A stretch of DNA of 48,510 nucleotides from Roseateles sp. (lineage in GTDB: Bacteria > Pseudomonadota > Gammaproteobacteria > Burkholderiales > Burkholderiaceae_C). The position numbers and the translations under genes were made by a program. Each line of letters starts with the position of its first letter. The stretch's first letter is position 1. The notes beneath the pieces are model-generated. The model was not told the DNA's origin, did no database searches, and worked only from the letters and a program-made list of their open reading frames with translations. This document shows, piece by piece, positions 7,103 through 16,853 of this stretch. Where the stretch lies: positions 3,295-51,804 of the forward strand of contig JADMJQ010000071.1 in the NCBI GenBank assembly GCA_018780415.1, read 5' to 3'.

Positions 7103-9712
7103 TCATACCGCCAGGTTCAGCACATCGGTGATCAGGTCTTGCGCCGCCGCGTCGGCCTTGATGACCTCGGTCGCCTGTTCGGCCAGATTTCCCTCGAACA
7201 GCCACAGGCAGGCACTCGCGTTTTTGCGAGGCTTGTTGGCGTCCAGCTCCGGCAGCGGCGCGAGCGGCGAGAAGCCGATGCCGGTGCTGGTGCCGCTCAT
7301 GTGGTTGCCGCGCACGTAGAGCATCAGGCCGTAGGCACCGCTGAGCCGTATCGCCTCCAGCGAGATCTTGCCCGTCAGCGCCGCCTCCGGCTGCGTCACG
7401 CGGTTGCCCTCGACGGCCAGCGAGCGCGCATTGCCGACGAAGATGCCGAAGCGGTTGCGCGTCAAGTCGCGCTCGCCCAGGCCGATCTGCACCTGGTTGT
7501 CGAGCACGCTGGCCCGCTCGACCGACAGCGGCGCGCTATTGGGCGCGTCGCTGCGCGACAGGCCGATCGCGATGCCCTGTGCCGCGTGGATGACGCTGTT
7601 GTGCGCGATCGTCACGAGCGTCGCCGAGCTGCCGGCGACGACGATGCCGCGTTCCGGCGGCTGCAGCCGGTAGCGGCCGCGCAGGCGGTTGTGGCGGATC
7701 TCGGTCAGTGCGTTGTTGCTGCACAGGATGCCGATCTGCGCCGCGCCGATCTGCAGGTCGCAGTCGACGATGCAGACATGGCTGGCCTCGGGCAACTCGG
7801 ACTTCTTGTCGGCGCCGCCCTTGTTCTTGGCCCGCTTCAGCAGGCGTAACTGGCGGCGCCGCTCGGCCTCGTCGCCAGACGCATCGCCGGCCTTCTCGGC
7901 GCCGCTGAGGCCGAAGGCGCTCAGGCGGTTGACGAAGGTGTCGGAGGCTTCTACGGCCTCAGTCGCTGCGGCGGCGGCCACGGCGGCCACGGCCACCGCC
8001 ACGCTTTGCCGCACGACGATGCAGGCGGCGCCTGGCGCAGCGGCATCGTCGCAGTTGGCGCTGAGCCGCTCGATGTGGACGCTGGGTACGTCGACGACGG
8101 TCAGCGCGCCCAGCAGGCCGAGGCCCAGCTCGCCCTTGCCGGGGCCGATGCGGCCGCCCTCGACGGCCAGATCACTGATCGTCAGCGAGTCACAGTCACT
8201 GATGATCAAGGCCGCTTCGCCACTGCTGCAGCTGAGCAGGGAGGCGGCGCCGTTGCCGCGGATGACGAGGTGGCCCAGGTCCGCCAGTCGCAGCGGCCCG
8301 GCCAGCGCATAGTGGCCGGCCTCGAAGCACAGCGTCAGGTCCGCGCCGCTGGCCAGACCGTCGATCAGCGCCTGCGCATCCATGCCCGGCCAGACGCTGC
8401 GTTCGCCGCAGACGCGTGCGCGCAGCTCGTCGATGGCCGACTGCACGTCGTTGACACCGGGCAGCCGCGCGCGCTGGCCGTCCAGCCAGACCTCCTCGGC
8501 GTGCGGCGCGTTGGGCGCCTCGCGGACGAAGAGCTGCGGTCCGCCGTCGACCGCATAGAGTCTGAAGCGCGGCCGGTCGCCGGCGAGGCCCAGCTTGACC
8601 GCATCACGGCGCAGCGCCTGACCCAATAGCGCACGCACATCGCCGGGTGCCAGCGACACCGTGCGGGCCGGCTTGCGGGCATCGAGGAAGGCCGGACCGT
8701 CGACACGGCGCGTGCCGCTCGCGTCGAGAAAGCCGGCTGGCGGCAGCCAGGCGAACCAGTCGGCTGCCTTCAGCCCCGCCAGCGAGCCGGTCGGGATCTC
8801 CGACAGCTGCTGCTGGAACTGCGCCAGCTGCGCCTCGCCCAATGCGTCCAGCCCAGGCCCGAACCAGGCACTCCAGGCCTGCGAGGCCGGCTCACCGGCG
8901 ACGCGGCGGCGCACCGCCCAGGCGTCGATGAAGGCGATGCCGGCGCTGGCAGTCAGGTAGACGAGGCCTAGCGGCAGTTCGCAGTCGCTCAGCGAGCTCG
9001 TGCGCAGTTGCTGCAGCAGCCCGCCGTTGGCCGGCGGCACGCCATTCTGCGCGTGGGCCGTGGCCAGTGCTGGGTAGCCGAAGCAGGCATGGGCGACGGC
9101 GCTGCGCCATTTCGAAATCGCCGCCGCGCCGACCGGGTTGGTCGCCAGGCCCAGAGCATCCAATAGCGTGTTCTCGATGCGCAGCAGGCGCAGCTGCACC
9201 GCCTCGACGATGGCGTCGCTGTTGCAAGCGGCATTGCCCGGGTCCAGCGCCAGCACCGGCGCCTTGCCGAGCTTGATGCTCAGTGGCGCCAGCGTCAGCA
9301 GGTAGAGGCCGTTGCCGGCCACATAGCCACCGCCGGCCAGCGTGCCGCAGCGGCCGAAATCGCCGAAACCACCGCTCGTCTCAACCTTGCCCGGCTCGGG
9401 CGTAGGGGCCAGCGCCAGCAGTTGTTCCGTGCCCAGGCACAGCGCCTGGCCGGCCGCGCTGATGCCCAGGCCGGCCGTCACACGCAGCTGGCGTTGTGCC
9501 GCGTCGGCGATCGAGATCTCCAGCCCGTGCACGACGCCCGAGCCTATGCCTTGGCCGAGCCGCGTGTCCGCTTCATGCTGCGCCTCCTGTGTGCGTGCCA
9601 TATCGCCCTGCGTGACGAGGCGGCCGTTGAAGAAATTGACGTGGCGGATGGCCTGCTCGGTGAGCGGCGTGCCCAGGCGGGTCGTGGTGGTGGTTGTGGT
9701 GGTCGTGGTCAT
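7103..9712 (-). CDS. eCIS-cluster right-handed beta-helix-like protein with N-terminal baseplate/anchor module
   Basis: 869 aa; MTTTTTTTTTTRLGT... then AIRHVNFFNGRLVTQGDM...GSGVVHGLEIS; repetitive beta-helix-like segments (LVIRGNGAASLLSCSSG..., SLTISDLAVEGGRI..., NNALTEIRHNRLRGRY...). Confidence 0.7.
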   Translation of the reverse strand: MTTTTTTTTTTRLGTPLTEQAIRHVNFFNGRLVTQGDMARTQEAQHEADTRLGQGIGSGVVHGLEISIADAAQRQLRVTAGLGISAAGQALCLGTEQLLALAPTPEPGKVETSGGFGDFGRCGTLAGGGYVAGNGLYLLTLAPLSIKLGKAPVLALDPGNAACNSDAIVEAVQLRLLRIENTLLDALGLATNPVGAAAISKWRSAVAHACFGYPALATAHAQNGVPPANGGLLQQLRTSSLSDCELPLGLVYLTASAGIAFIDAWAVRRRVAGEPASQAWSAWFGPGLDALGEAQLAQFQQQLSEIPTGSLAGLKAADWFAWLPPAGFLDASGTRRVDGPAFLDARKPARTVSLAPGDVRALLGQALRRDAVKLGLAGDRPRFRLYAVDGGPQLFVREAPNAPHAEEVWLDGQRARLPGVNDVQSAIDELRARVCGERSVWPGMDAQALIDGLASGADLTLCFEAGHYALAGPLRLADLGHLVIRGNGAASLLSCSSGEAALIISDCDSLTISDLAVEGGRIGPGKGELGLGLLGALTVVDVPSVHIERLSANCDDAAAPGAACIVVRQSVAVAVAAVAAAAATEAVEASDTFVNRLSAFGLSGAEKAGDASGDEAERRRQLRLLKRAKNKGGADKKSELPEASHVCIVDCDLQIGAAQIGILCSNNALTEIRHNRLRGRYRLQPPERGIVVAGSSATLVTIAHNSVIHAAQGIAIGLSRSDAPNSAPLSVERASVLDNQVQIGLGERDLTRNRFGIFVGNARSLAVEGNRVTQPEAALTGKISLEAIRLSGAYGLMLYVRGNHMSGTSTGIGFSPLAPLPELDANKPRKNASACLWLFEGNLAEQATEVIKADAAAQDLITDVLNLAV

Positions 9713-11592
9713 GGCGAGCTCCTGTCCGCGAAGCGGCTGACCTCAACCTGGAAGGCGAGCTGGAACTCGCCCTCGACGATTTGTTCAGCGGCCAGCAACA
9801 GCACCGTGAAGTCGATCCTTTTGCCTTCGGCCTTGACCTGCTCGAGCAGATAGGGCGCGAAGCCGAACTGCGTGCTCTCCTGCCAGATCGGCGTGAGCTT
9901 GACAATGTAGTTGGGCAGCTCGGCGGCGTTCTGCACGGCGGCCCGCAGCGGGATGAGCACCTGGGTCGGTTGCCGTTTATTGACGCGCGGCGTCAGCGAG
10001 CGCAGATCGCCGTAGCCGCCCGCGGCCGGCACCATCTGCGCTTGGCCCTGCCCATTGCTCAGCGTGACGCGGACCTCGCCGGCGGCGACGATCTGGAAGT
10101 CCTCGGCGCTGCCGCGGCCGACAAACTGGCCGGTTGGCGCCGGCGCCGGTCCGGGTGCCGGCAGATCAACCGCGACCCAATTGCCGTTGACGAAGCGCAG
10201 GATCTGGTCGGCCGCCGGGTTGGGCGCATTCAGCGGCACGCCCTGCAGCGCGGCCAGCCGGTTGTTGGTGACCGGGCCGGTGAGGTCGCCGGCAAGGTCG
10301 GGGAGCGGCGCTGGCGGTGGTGCGGCAGGCAGCGGGCGCGGCTGCCATTGGCCGGCGCTGAAGGTCAGCACCTGGCCTTCTGTGATCGGCGCCGGCGCCG
10401 CCAGCGGCACGCCCTGCAGGCTGTCGATCAGCACATTGTCCAGCGTGCCCGACAGGTCGCCGCCCAGGGCCGGCAGTGTCGGGCTGCCATGCGTGTGGTC
10501 GGCGCGCGCATACTCGAGCGAGCTGCCGGGCGAGGACGGCAGGCCGAAGCTGGTCTCGGCGAGCACACTGTTGCCGGGCTCGCCGTCGCGGTCATCGCGC
10601 CAGCGCAGCAGCAGCTCCTGCAGCATGCGCAGCGTCAGCAGCACGGGCCGGCGGCTCTCGTCGACGGTGACCGGATCGGCCACCGCGTCGCTGAGCTGCC
10701 AGCCGTCGGCGGTGGCGACCAGGGCTAGCTCCAACCTTGCCAGCAGCACGGCATCGTCCAGCGGCGGGATCGGCGTCGCGTTGCAGCTGCAGTCGGGCCG
10801 TGCCATCCACAGCGGCCGCAGCTCGGTGACCCACAGGCGCAGCGCGGTGCGGAACAGCGCTTCGTCGGCGCCGGCCGGGATACTGCCCTCCAGATAGTCC
10901 GCCGGCGCCAGCCAGGGCGGCGACAGCGGCGGGGATGAAGGGTTGAGCCAGTCCTGCGCGGCGGTGCGCAGCGCGGCAACGAAGCCGGCCTCGTCCAGCG
11001 CCGGTGAGGTGGCGACCAGCTCGGTGCCGAGCAGCCATTCGACGAAGTCGCGCAGCGCGTCCTCCTCGCGCTGCGCCGGTGGCAGGGTGCGCAGGTCAAG
11101 CCGGAAGCTGTCGGCGATGCGCGAGGGCGCCATCAGCTCGTCGTCGCTGCGGCAGGGCTCGCCGGGGATGGGCACCTGGTCGGTCAGGCACTGCAGATGG
11201 GACAGCACCAGGTAGGCGCTGAAGCTGGCCGGGCTGCCGCTCAGTCCGGCGTCGACCGTCGCGCCATTGGCCAGCAGCCAGTCGTTGAGGTTGGCACATT
11301 GCTCGCCTTCCACGCAGACCGGCGTGCCCGAGGGCAGCCAAGCCATGCCCGGCGTGACGCGCACGCGCTGGCCCTTGTCGCCATCCGCCTCGATGACCAC
11401 GGCCAGGCCGTGCACCGTGCCGTAGCCGAGTAGCTCTCGCGCCAGCTCGCGGCGGCGCGAGCCGGCGTAGAGCTGGTCCTGGACGAAGTCGTCCACGCCC
11501 ATCAGCATGCCCAGCGTGTAGTTGACGCGCTTGCAGGTGTCGGTCGCGGCGGCGCCGGGGCCGAGCGGGTTGGAGGGAGTGCAGCATGTCAT
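9709..11592 (-). CDS. eCIS-cluster tail-fibre-like protein with the same N-terminal module
   Basis: 627 aa; N-terminus KRVNYTLGMLMGVDDFVQDQ...GYGTVHGLAV; phage-fibre motif YARADHTHG; two GDL(S/T)G...LQGVPL repeats. ATGA overlap with downstream gene. Confidence 0.7.
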   Translation of the reverse strand: MTCCTPSNPLGPGAAATDTCKRVNYTLGMLMGVDDFVQDQLYAGSRRRELARELLGYGTVHGLAVVIEADGDKGQRVRVTPGMAWLPSGTPVCVEGEQCANLNDWLLANGATVDAGLSGSPASFSAYLVLSHLQCLTDQVPIPGEPCRSDDELMAPSRIADSFRLDLRTLPPAQREEDALRDFVEWLLGTELVATSPALDEAGFVAALRTAAQDWLNPSSPPLSPPWLAPADYLEGSIPAGADEALFRTALRLWVTELRPLWMARPDCSCNATPIPPLDDAVLLARLELALVATADGWQLSDAVADPVTVDESRRPVLLTLRMLQELLLRWRDDRDGEPGNSVLAETSFGLPSSPGSSLEYARADHTHGSPTLPALGGDLSGTLDNVLIDSLQGVPLAAPAPITEGQVLTFSAGQWQPRPLPAAPPPAPLPDLAGDLTGPVTNNRLAALQGVPLNAPNPAADQILRFVNGNWVAVDLPAPGPAPAPTGQFVGRGSAEDFQIVAAGEVRVTLSNGQGQAQMVPAAGGYGDLRSLTPRVNKRQPTQVLIPLRAAVQNAAELPNYIVKLTPIWQESTQFGFAPYLLEQVKAEGKRIDFTVLLLAAEQIVEGEFQLAFQVEVSRFADRSSP

Positions 11593-11610
11593 GGTGTTTC
11601 TCCTGTTCGT

Positions 11611-14556
11611 TCAGCAGGCCAGTAGCAGGCGCTCGCGCGCTGGCTGCGGCGGACCGGCAACACGGCTGGCGCCAATCTGGCCCGTGCCTATCACCCAGCG
11701 CGGTGCCAGCGCCGGATCGCGGCTGCCGATGCCCAGCAGCGTGTCCAGGCCGACGCGCGCCTGGCCAATGCGGAACATCGCCCAGTAGGGCTTGACGTCG
11801 AAAGCCGTGTGCGCCGGCTTGGCCAAGCTGACGACGCGACGCGCGAAGTCGATCTGCCGCGCCAAGGCCGCCGCGTCGGCCAGCGGCCCGCTGCTGGGCA
11901 GCAGCACGCTGAATCGGTGGGCGTTTGCGCTCATCGGTTCCAGCCGCGTCTCAAACAGCAGCCAGTCCGACAGCGCCGCGCTGTTCGCCGGCAGCCTGTC
12001 AGGCGCCGGCAGCAGATCGAAGGCCGGCCAAGCGCCCCAGGCCGCGACCATCTGCGGCGCGTCGCTGCGTCGGTAGCGCCGAGCGATGAAGCGCTGCCAG
12101 CGCGCCAGCGCGCGTTTGAGTTCGGGCGTGAGGCCGTCGGCCAGGAAGTCGCGCCAGGCCGTTTGCTGCGCCGCGTCGGACGGCCAGCTGGCGGGCAGGT
12201 CCGGGCCCATCGTGGCGGGCACTTCCGGCCGGGCGGTCCAGGCCTGCCAGGCGAGGTCAAGCAGAGCGGCCAGCTGTGGCACCGCGCCCAGCTCGCTGGC
12301 GCAGAAGGCGGCCCAGTGGCGTGTACCGGAGGCAGCGGCGGCGGCGGCGGGCGGGACCGGCCGGAAGGCCAGCGTCGGGTCCAGCCCGGCGGCCTGGCGG
12401 GCCGCCGCATAGCGCCGCTGCAGGCCTTCCGCTCCCTCGGCCGGGCTCCAGCGCGCGGCCGGCGCTATCCAGCGCGGTCCTTCATCGATGACGGTCTCGC
12501 CCAGCAGCGGTACCGGCAGGCGCCGTGTCAGGAAGCGCTCGATGATGCGGATGCCGTAGGGCTGGTCCTGCGAGCGGGCCGGCAAGGCGAAGTCCTCGGG
12601 CCGCACGCAGTTGGACAGCACCAACTCGGTCGCCAGGCGCAGACCCTGCGTCGTGCCGCGGTAGGCGAACAGCGGCACGGCGAAGCGGATCAGCAGGCGC
12701 TTGCGCGCCGGCGGCACCGCCGGGTCCAGCACCAGGCCCAGCCAGGACGCGAGCCAGTCCAGCGTCGCGTCTGGGGCGCTGCGCACGTCGAACAGCGCGG
12801 TGGCGCTGACGATGCGGTCCTCCAGCGCAGTGAACATGCCCTCGAAATTGGCCAGGAAGCGCTCGATGAAGTCGGCCGAGGCCTCGTCCTCGCGGTACAG
12901 CGCCGGCAGGTATTCGCGCAGATAGGAGAAGCGCGGGCTCCAGGCGCGCAGCGCCACCAGCCTCGGTGTCGCCAGCTCCTCGCCGGCCAGCGTCAGGCGC
13001 AGCTGCAGAAAGCGGCCGCGCGCCTGCTGGAACAGCAGCTCCCACGAGCCTTTGCCGGCCGCCGCGTCGGTGCGCGGCGCGCCGTCGAGCAGCCAGGGCA
13101 GCTCGGGCCCTTCGGCGCGCAGCATCGGCGCCGGCTCGCGGCGCCAGCGCTGGTCGGGCAGGGCGGCGAGGCTGTCGGCGGCGCGGCTCTCGACGGTGAG
13201 CGTGCAGCCGGGCGGGATGCTGGCGTCGATGATCAGCCGGTGCCAGGGGCAGTCGGGTACATCGCCGTCCAAGGCCGGCGTGCTGAACGCCGCATGCTGC
13301 GCGTAGCGCGGGCGCGACTGCGCGACCAGCGGCAGCCAGGCTTGCTGGGTGTTGACGGCGCTGGCATACATCAGGCCGCTGTCCTGCGGCACGGTGATGT
13401 CGGCAAATGTCGCCGCGCGGCGCACCAGGCCTGCGCTACCGAAGCGCCGCATCGGCAGGAAGATGTCGACCGGATCCAGCAGCAGCGAGGGGCTGTGACC
13501 CACCCACAGATCGAAGGCGAAACACTGGTTCCCATCGGCGGCGGCGATGAGCAAACGCTCGCCCTCTTCGCGCGGCGTCAGCGCGCAGTCGAAGCCGCGC
13601 AGCGCGAAGCCATCACGGTCCGCTTCAGGGATCAGGTCCCGCACGACAGCGGTCGAGAGGCGGGCCGCCATCAGGCCGTCCACGTAGAGCGTTATCAGCG
13701 CGAATCCGTCGCTGCCGACGCCATCCATCACCAGCACCGAGTCGTCGGCCAGCACCTCGATGGACACAGGGTCGCCGCCGCCCAGCGCATCCATCGTGAG
13801 CTCGAACCAGGGCTGCGTCGCGGCCTGCGCCGGGGCGTCAGGCGCGAAGGCGGAGGGCGCTTGCGCGAGTTCAACCGGGAACTGGGCCTGCATGCCCAAG
13901 CGACGGTCCAGCAACCAGACGCGGCCCATGTCACGGTCCAGCACGGCCAGTCCGCCGCAGGGGCGCGGCGCCAGGTCCAGTGGCGCGAAGTGCCAGACCG
14001 TAGGCCAGGCCAGCTCCAGCGCCGGGCCGCCGGCGACGAGGTCGAAGACCTGCAGTCCGCCGGGCCGCCCCTGTGCCGGCAGCAGGCCTGCCACCAGGTA
14101 CTGCTCGCCGGTGATGGCCAGGCCGCGCAGGCGCCGCTCAATCGGCACGGCCGGCGCCAGCGGCGCGAAGCCACCCCTGACCCGCGGCCTGGCGTCGGCC
14201 GGCGGCGTGGCAGTGGCGAAAACCGACACGCTGCGCGAGCCGCCGGACAGCACATCGATGCGCGCGCTGCCATCAACGATCCAGTAGACATTGCCGTAGC
14301 GGTCCATCGCCGCGCCGAGGCGCCTGGCCGGGTCGGGTGCGGTGTCGCTGGCGGCGGCGCGGAAGCGCGAGATGCGCTTGGCCAGGCCGATGCCGCCGGC
14401 ATCAAAGGCCAGCGGCAGACGGTCCCTCCCGGCCGCCGTCGCCCAGCCCACGGCGAGCGCGCGCTCGACGCCGTCGCCCGCATCGAGATGTGTGCAGCGG
14501 CCCCAGTCGGCCTGGCCGAGCAGGAGTTCGAAGTGGCTGCCGTTGGCGTCTTTCAT
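11611..14556 (-). CDS. Phage tail protein (TIGR02242/gpI-like) with N-terminal propeller-like region; eCIS baseplate component
   Basis: 981 aa; C-terminal half WSPRFSYLREYLPALYREDEASADFIERFLANFEGMFTALEDRI...YRGTTQGLRLATEL typical of phage-tail-like domain; N-terminal repeated blades. Confidence 0.75.
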   Translation of the reverse strand: MKDANGSHFELLLGQADWGRCTHLDAGDGVERALAVGWATAAGRDRLPLAFDAGGIGLAKRISRFRAAASDTAPDPARRLGAAMDRYGNVYWIVDGSARIDVLSGGSRSVSVFATATPPADARPRVRGGFAPLAPAVPIERRLRGLAITGEQYLVAGLLPAQGRPGGLQVFDLVAGGPALELAWPTVWHFAPLDLAPRPCGGLAVLDRDMGRVWLLDRRLGMQAQFPVELAQAPSAFAPDAPAQAATQPWFELTMDALGGGDPVSIEVLADDSVLVMDGVGSDGFALITLYVDGLMAARLSTAVVRDLIPEADRDGFALRGFDCALTPREEGERLLIAAADGNQCFAFDLWVGHSPSLLLDPVDIFLPMRRFGSAGLVRRAATFADITVPQDSGLMYASAVNTQQAWLPLVAQSRPRYAQHAAFSTPALDGDVPDCPWHRLIIDASIPPGCTLTVESRAADSLAALPDQRWRREPAPMLRAEGPELPWLLDGAPRTDAAAGKGSWELLFQQARGRFLQLRLTLAGEELATPRLVALRAWSPRFSYLREYLPALYREDEASADFIERFLANFEGMFTALEDRIVSATALFDVRSAPDATLDWLASWLGLVLDPAVPPARKRLLIRFAVPLFAYRGTTQGLRLATELVLSNCVRPEDFALPARSQDQPYGIRIIERFLTRRLPVPLLGETVIDEGPRWIAPAARWSPAEGAEGLQRRYAAARQAAGLDPTLAFRPVPPAAAAAASGTRHWAAFCASELGAVPQLAALLDLAWQAWTARPEVPATMGPDLPASWPSDAAQQTAWRDFLADGLTPELKRALARWQRFIARRYRRSDAPQMVAAWGAWPAFDLLPAPDRLPANSAALSDWLLFETRLEPMSANAHRFSVLLPSSGPLADAAALARQIDFARRVVSLAKPAHTAFDVKPYWAMFRIGQARVGLDTLLGIGSRDPALAPRWVIGTGQIGASRVAGPPQPARERLLLAC

Positions 14557-14569
14557 GGCGTGGCTCGCA

Positions 14570-16843
14570 TCAGCATTCGGACGGCACCACCGGCACCGGC
14601 ACGATCCGCTTGCCGGATGTCGTCGTCGACGGCGCGGCCATCGTGCCGCGCAGCGCGTCCAGTGGCACGGCGGAGCCGGCCTCGACCGAGAGGCCGGCGA
14701 TCAATGGCAGCTGCAGGCCGCTCAGAGGGACCTCGGTCCCGACCGCGCCGGATGTGCCCTGGGCGAGGATGAGTTCGTCCACCTTCAGCACGCCGGGTTC
14801 GCGGGCCACCTCGGCCATCAGCTCCAGCCGGTTGACGGCCTTGCGCAGCGGCCAGCCCTTTTCCATGCCGGGGTAGTCCAGGGCCGTGTCTTCGCCGGCA
14901 TCGAGGGCGCCGTGCAGGCCGCGCGCCGGCGCCAGGTATTCGATGATGCGGGCCTTGACGCGGTCGCGCACGTCCGGTGTGGCAAAGCCGCCGGCCACCG
15001 TGATGCCCAGCGAGAGCCAGACGGGTTGGTAGTCCGGCCCGCGCAGCACCAGCTCGGTCGTCACGAGCCGGCGCGGGTCGAGGTAGCGGCACAACGCGTC
15101 GAGGAAGGCGCGGTCGGGTGAGGGTGTGTCGGGCGCGCGCGGATCCTTGCGCGGCACCAGCATCAGCGTGACGACGCCGGGTGCGTCGCCGGGTTCGCTC
15201 AGGCCCAGGTCGGGGTGCCAGGCCGCCAGCACCTCGACGCGGGCGATGTCGACGCCGGGCGCGCTGCGGGCGATCTGTTCAAAGTCGTCGGCGGTGACGA
15301 GGCGATCGCGGTGGCGGATGAAGCTGCTGATGCGGTCGACGCCTCGGTCCACATTCTCGGCATCGGCGCCGCCCCAGGTGGGCTGCGGGTTGTCGGGCTT
15401 GATGCCGGGCGGCAGCGCGGGGCCGGCATTGATCGCGTTCGGCGCGACATTGCCGCGCGCGCCGTCGCAGACCTCGTAGCGGGCCACCAGGCGCGCGCCC
15501 AGCGGCGGCCGGGCGCCGTGCAGGCCGTCGCCGAAGCGCACGGTGCCGGCCTCGGGGTCGACGGCGAAGACGCGGCTCTCGCGACTGTCCTCCCAGACCT
15601 GCCCTGGTGCACGCTGCGGGTCCAGCGCACGCACCTCGGCGCCTGCGGCCATCAGGTCGTCGATGGCCTGCCAGTCCTCCAATTTGCCGTCGGCAATGAC
15701 GCTGATCGTGACTGAGCCGGCGACGACGCCGCCGCGGGCGAGTCGAAAACTCTGGTCCGTGCGGCCCGTGCCTTCGCCGATCAGCTCGTTCTGCACCACG
15801 ATGTGCTGCTTGATGGCCACCGCATTGACGCCGGCCCACAGCAAGCGCGCCCGCGCCGATGCGGACGGCACGATGCGCAGCCAGCTGATGAGGCGCGCGG
15901 CGTCGGCAGTGTCCTCCAGCGCCGGTGGGCGAGCGCCGACGCCGGCCTCCAGCGGGTCGAGCTGGTCCCAGCTGCCGATCTGCTCGGGGCGGGTCGGCAA
16001 CGTGATCTCGACGACCCCGGGCCCGGCCAGTACATCGTCGCTGCTGCGCGCGGGGCGCGCCTGGTAGCTCGCCTCTGAGCTGCCGACGACCGGCATCTCG
16101 TAGCTGATGAGCGAGGCTGCGTCGCCTACGCCGACGCCCATGCCAGCGCGGCCCTGGCCCTGCGTCGGCAGCACCGCCGGCGCATCGTCCAGATAGGGCA
16201 TCAGGCCCAGGCTCAGCGTGCGGCCTGCCACCGCCTCACGCACGGCGTCCGGATTCGCGCCCTTGGGTGCCAGCAGCGCCAGCCACAGCACACCGTCGAC
16301 GGTGTCGTTGGTGATGTCAACGGGCTGGCGGCCGTCCAAGGCGCGGGTTTCGTACATGCTCAGCTCGGCGCCCGCGTGCTCGGCCTCGGCGGCGGCGTAG
16401 AGCAGGCGGTAGTAGGCGCTGTCGGCCTCGCCGGGCGTGACCTCGAACTTCACATAACTGCGCGATTCGATGGGCAGTACATCAATGGCAGCGGTAGTGC
16501 GAAAGGCGATGTCGCCGGCGCGCAGCTCGGTGCCGCCGGCCAGCATGGTGGCGGCCGGCTGTGCGCGTTTGGACATGAACTGCACGAGACCGCGCGCCGG
16601 CGTCGCCGGGGCCAGCGGCAGGCCCAGCAGCGAGAGGAACTTGAGCCGGCTGTTCTCGGGCACGCGGTTGCTGCGGTAGAGCAGGCTCTCTGCCATGAAG
16701 GCGAAGAGCTCGACCAGCGTGACGCCGGGGTCGCTGTGCGCTAGCTGCGTCCATTCGGGCGTGTGCACCGGCACGCGGGCCAGGGCCGAGCGCACCAGGT
16801 CCTGGAAGCTGCGGTCGTCGATGGTGGGTACCTTGATCGGCAT
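14570..16843 (-). CDS. Baseplate J-like protein (Pvc11/Afp11-like)
   Basis: 757 aa; SDPGVTLVELFAFMAESLLYRSNRVPENSRLKFLSLLGLPLAPATPARG; DRLVTADDFEQIARSAPGVDIARVEV. Confidence 0.88.
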   Translation of the reverse strand: MPIKVPTIDDRSFQDLVRSALARVPVHTPEWTQLAHSDPGVTLVELFAFMAESLLYRSNRVPENSRLKFLSLLGLPLAPATPARGLVQFMSKRAQPAATMLAGGTELRAGDIAFRTTAAIDVLPIESRSYVKFEVTPGEADSAYYRLLYAAAEAEHAGAELSMYETRALDGRQPVDITNDTVDGVLWLALLAPKGANPDAVREAVAGRTLSLGLMPYLDDAPAVLPTQGQGRAGMGVGVGDAASLISYEMPVVGSSEASYQARPARSSDDVLAGPGVVEITLPTRPEQIGSWDQLDPLEAGVGARPPALEDTADAARLISWLRIVPSASARARLLWAGVNAVAIKQHIVVQNELIGEGTGRTDQSFRLARGGVVAGSVTISVIADGKLEDWQAIDDLMAAGAEVRALDPQRAPGQVWEDSRESRVFAVDPEAGTVRFGDGLHGARPPLGARLVARYEVCDGARGNVAPNAINAGPALPPGIKPDNPQPTWGGADAENVDRGVDRISSFIRHRDRLVTADDFEQIARSAPGVDIARVEVLAAWHPDLGLSEPGDAPGVVTLMLVPRKDPRAPDTPSPDRAFLDALCRYLDPRRLVTTELVLRGPDYQPVWLSLGITVAGGFATPDVRDRVKARIIEYLAPARGLHGALDAGEDTALDYPGMEKGWPLRKAVNRLELMAEVAREPGVLKVDELILAQGTSGAVGTEVPLSGLQLPLIAGLSVEAGSAVPLDALRGTMAAPSTTTSGKRIVPVPVVPSEC

Positions 16844-16853
16844 GCTTACTCCT

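Noticed and set aside
6921-7205. 94-aa minus ORF ending ...SSNLAHVGAGFHLPPPNP
   Set aside because: Overlaps the end of the beta-helix gene and translates the T-arm-like/hairpin region; more likely non-coding.
9680-9709. Phase-variable microsatellite (out-of-frame switching)
   Set aside because: The unit is a triplet, so slippage would change Thr number without shifting frame.
11809-14772. 987-aa plus-strand ORF
   Set aside because: Antisense shadow of the 981-aa tail/propeller gene; no recognisable domain.
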